The translations under genes and the position numbers were made by a program. Shown here piece after piece: positions 57,860 through 60,800 of a DNA stretch of 64,000 nucleotides (within the stretch, counting starts at the first letter, position 1; the number at the start of each line of letters is the position of its first letter). This DNA comes from Sipunculus nudus (lineage: Eukaryota > Annelida > Sipuncula > Golfingiida > Sipunculidae), in the NCBI GenBank assembly GCA_026874595.1, contig CM049310.1, positions 35,665,558 to 35,729,557 of the forward strand. The letters are read 5' to 3'. Under the pieces are notes generated by a model. It searched no databases. It was not told the DNA's origin and worked only from the letters and a program-made list of their open reading frames with translations.

Positions 57860-57896
<37 letters not shown>

Positions 57897-60800
57897 TAAA
57901 GAATGAGTAGCTTTAAGATAATATCGTAACGCACGAACCGGGCAATTGGTAGCCCCATAACAGTATTGACCGTTAGGGAGGGCCGGAACGTGCCAAGCAG
58001 ACGGAGGGTCATCGAAATTTTGGTTTTTCCTATAAAAATCCGGAGGAAAATGCAGGGTGGCCGACGAACCGTCGGCCGCAATTTGTGCGAATTTCGAATC
58101 AGCCACGAGGGCATGAAGCTCAGAACGGCGACCGGCCGAGGCTAGAGCGAGGAGGAAAACCGTTTTCCGAGATAAATGGAGAAGATGGGCTGAACGCAAC
58201 GGCTCATAAGGGGGTTCCCGGAGATGACGTAAGACTACGTCCAGGCGCCAGGAAGGCGCAACATACCGAGGACAAGACGCACGGGCATGAACCCCCTTGA
58301 GAATCCGACACCAACGGATGATGAAGGACAAGATCGTGACCCAGCGGACAGAGCACAGACAGCAGGGCGGCCCGATAGCCACGCAGAGAGGTATAGGATA
58401 AATGTTTATCCCGCAGTAAGAACACAAAAAAGTCCAATACCGCCGCAAGCAACGGATCTAAAGGAGAGATTTCCCAGGAAGACGTCCACTCTGTGAAGAG
58501 ATGCCACCGGGAGTCATAGATGCGGTCCGAAGAACGGCAACGGGGAGCCGAGGCAAGGAGAGCAGCCGGACTTGAAATGCCCTGATCCTTGAGGTGTCCG
58601 AGGAGAGCACGCATGCGCAGAGAGGGTACGACCGAAATGGGCGATGCACACGAGGGAACGACGGGAGCGTGATGCGGAGCGGTAGTAGAAGTGGGGGGCG
58701 AGAGAGAAGCGAGCGCCACAGAGGAAACCAGGGAGCCGCAGGTAGAAACGGGAGTATGAGAAGAAGGGAAGTCCGGTCCGCGCGTGACAAGCGGAGAAGG
58801 ACACGGCGGAGGAGATGAGGCGCCGGAAACGCAAAGAGAGACCGGTGAGACCACTTGGACGGGGAGACGGTCGCGAGGGTGACGTAGACGGGTCGCGGTA
58901 GGCACAAGAATGGGGGGGGGGGACGGAAAATCTAACAGATCGAAAGCCGGCCGCCCCAGGCGAGCGAAAACCCTCCGAAGAACTGGGAAGGGAAGGAGCG
59001 GAGAGGAAGGAGGAGACGCCGGATGACGGGATAGGGAGTCTGCGAGGATGTTCGACACGCCCGGCAGATGGGATGCACGAACCGAAGCCCGGAGAGAGAT
59101 GCAGAGATCGAACAAAAGGTAAGTCTCCTGCATGAGAGAGGGAGACCGAGTACCGCCCTGCTTGTTGATATAGGCCACCACCGTGGTATTGTCGGTCCGG
59201 ACGAGAATGTGGCTGCCGATCAAGCGGGGGGACCAGTGTGAGATCGCGTGACGGACAGCATGTAGTTCTAGGATATTGATATGGAGCAGACGTCCCGACG
59301 GGGACCATATCCCTGAAGCGCGAAAATCGGCAAGATGGGCCCCCCAACTGAGGAGAGACGCATCGGTATAGATGGTGCAATCGACTTCCATGGAAAAAGG
59401 AACGCCGCGCAGGAGAAAAGAAAGGTCCATCCAAGGACGAAGGCACCGCCATGTGAGCCGAAATGGGAGGACCGTAGGACGAACCTAGGTTAAACAGAGA
59501 AGGCTGTGACGGCGCAGGAGAGACTGAATCAGACGTAGGTACAGTCGGCCGCACGGGATAAAAGACGCGGCCCAGTTGAGAGCACCGTGGAGAGAAGCCG
59601 CAGTGCGCGAGTCAACACGGCGCCCCGTGAGAAACGAACGAATTTGCCGGCAGAGCTTGAGAGCAAAATCTCGCGGGAGCGACGCCGTGCCGGACGCAAA
59701 AGCGAGCGTGACACCCAGAAATTGGAGGGACTGGGTGGGAGTGAAAAGAGATTATTCCGCATTGACTAGAAAGCCAAGGTTCCGAAGTAACGTGAGAACC
59801 CGGGAACGATGCGACAGTAATAGGGAGCGATCGGCCGCATGTACCAGCCAATCGTCCAGATAAGGGAGCACAGAAATGCCCTGGGAACGGAGAAAACTCG
59901 TGACCGTGTGAACAAGCATGGTAAAAATCCAGGGGGCCACGTTGATCCCGAACGGAAGGGCCTGGAATTGAAAAACGCGGTTCTGATACGCGAAGTGAAG
60001 AAACGGTTGAGACGAGGGATGGATTGGAACGTGAAAATAGGCATCCGTAAGATCGATTTATAACGCCCAATCCATCCGCCGAACAATGTGGAGCACAGCA
60101 TGGATATTGAACATCCGAAATGGAGGCTGACGGATGAAAGAATTGAGGCGCTTCAGATCGATGATTGGGCGCCAATGGCCGTGCGGTTTGGGAACAAGAA
60201 AAAGGCGAGAGTAAAACCCGACGGTGGACGGGGAAACCTCGAAAATGGCCTGTTTGTGTAACATAGATTGAATGGCCTCCTCCAAAGTGAGGCGTTTGGC
60301 CGGATCGGACAGAGGCGGAGTGAAGAACAGGTGCATGGTGACGGGAGGTGCCTGCAAAAACGTAAGACGGAACCTGAACTTCATGGTGCTGGGAATTAAC
60401 CGGGTGCTGGAAATTAACCGCTGTGAGGTGATACATGCCCACGCGGGAAAATGGGCGCTTAGACATGCGCCGACCGGAGCACGAGAGTCATTTCTTGGTC
60501 GAACCTCGTTTGGAGGAACGACCACGAAAAGGCTGAGAACGGCTGGAACGTCAGGAAGGACGTGAAGACGTAGTAGAAGCGCGGCGCGGCTGAGCTGAAG
60601 CCGCAACCGGAGGCCGAGGGCGGGGAACACGGAAGGATGGCGTAGGAGCCAGAGAGGTCGAGCGGAGGCGGGCCTGACGATCCGAGCGCTCCAAGGCGTG
60701 GTCAAAGAGAGGCCGTAAATGGCCGCCAAACAGCAGGGAACTGGTGAAAGGCTGAGTAAGCTCCGGCTTTAAGTGCTTTAAGGACTGAATACAAGCCGTG

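Noticed and set aside
59576-60565. Plus-strand frames across the retrotransposon
   Set aside because: Arg/Gly-rich antisense shadows of the reverse transcriptase and RNase H regions.
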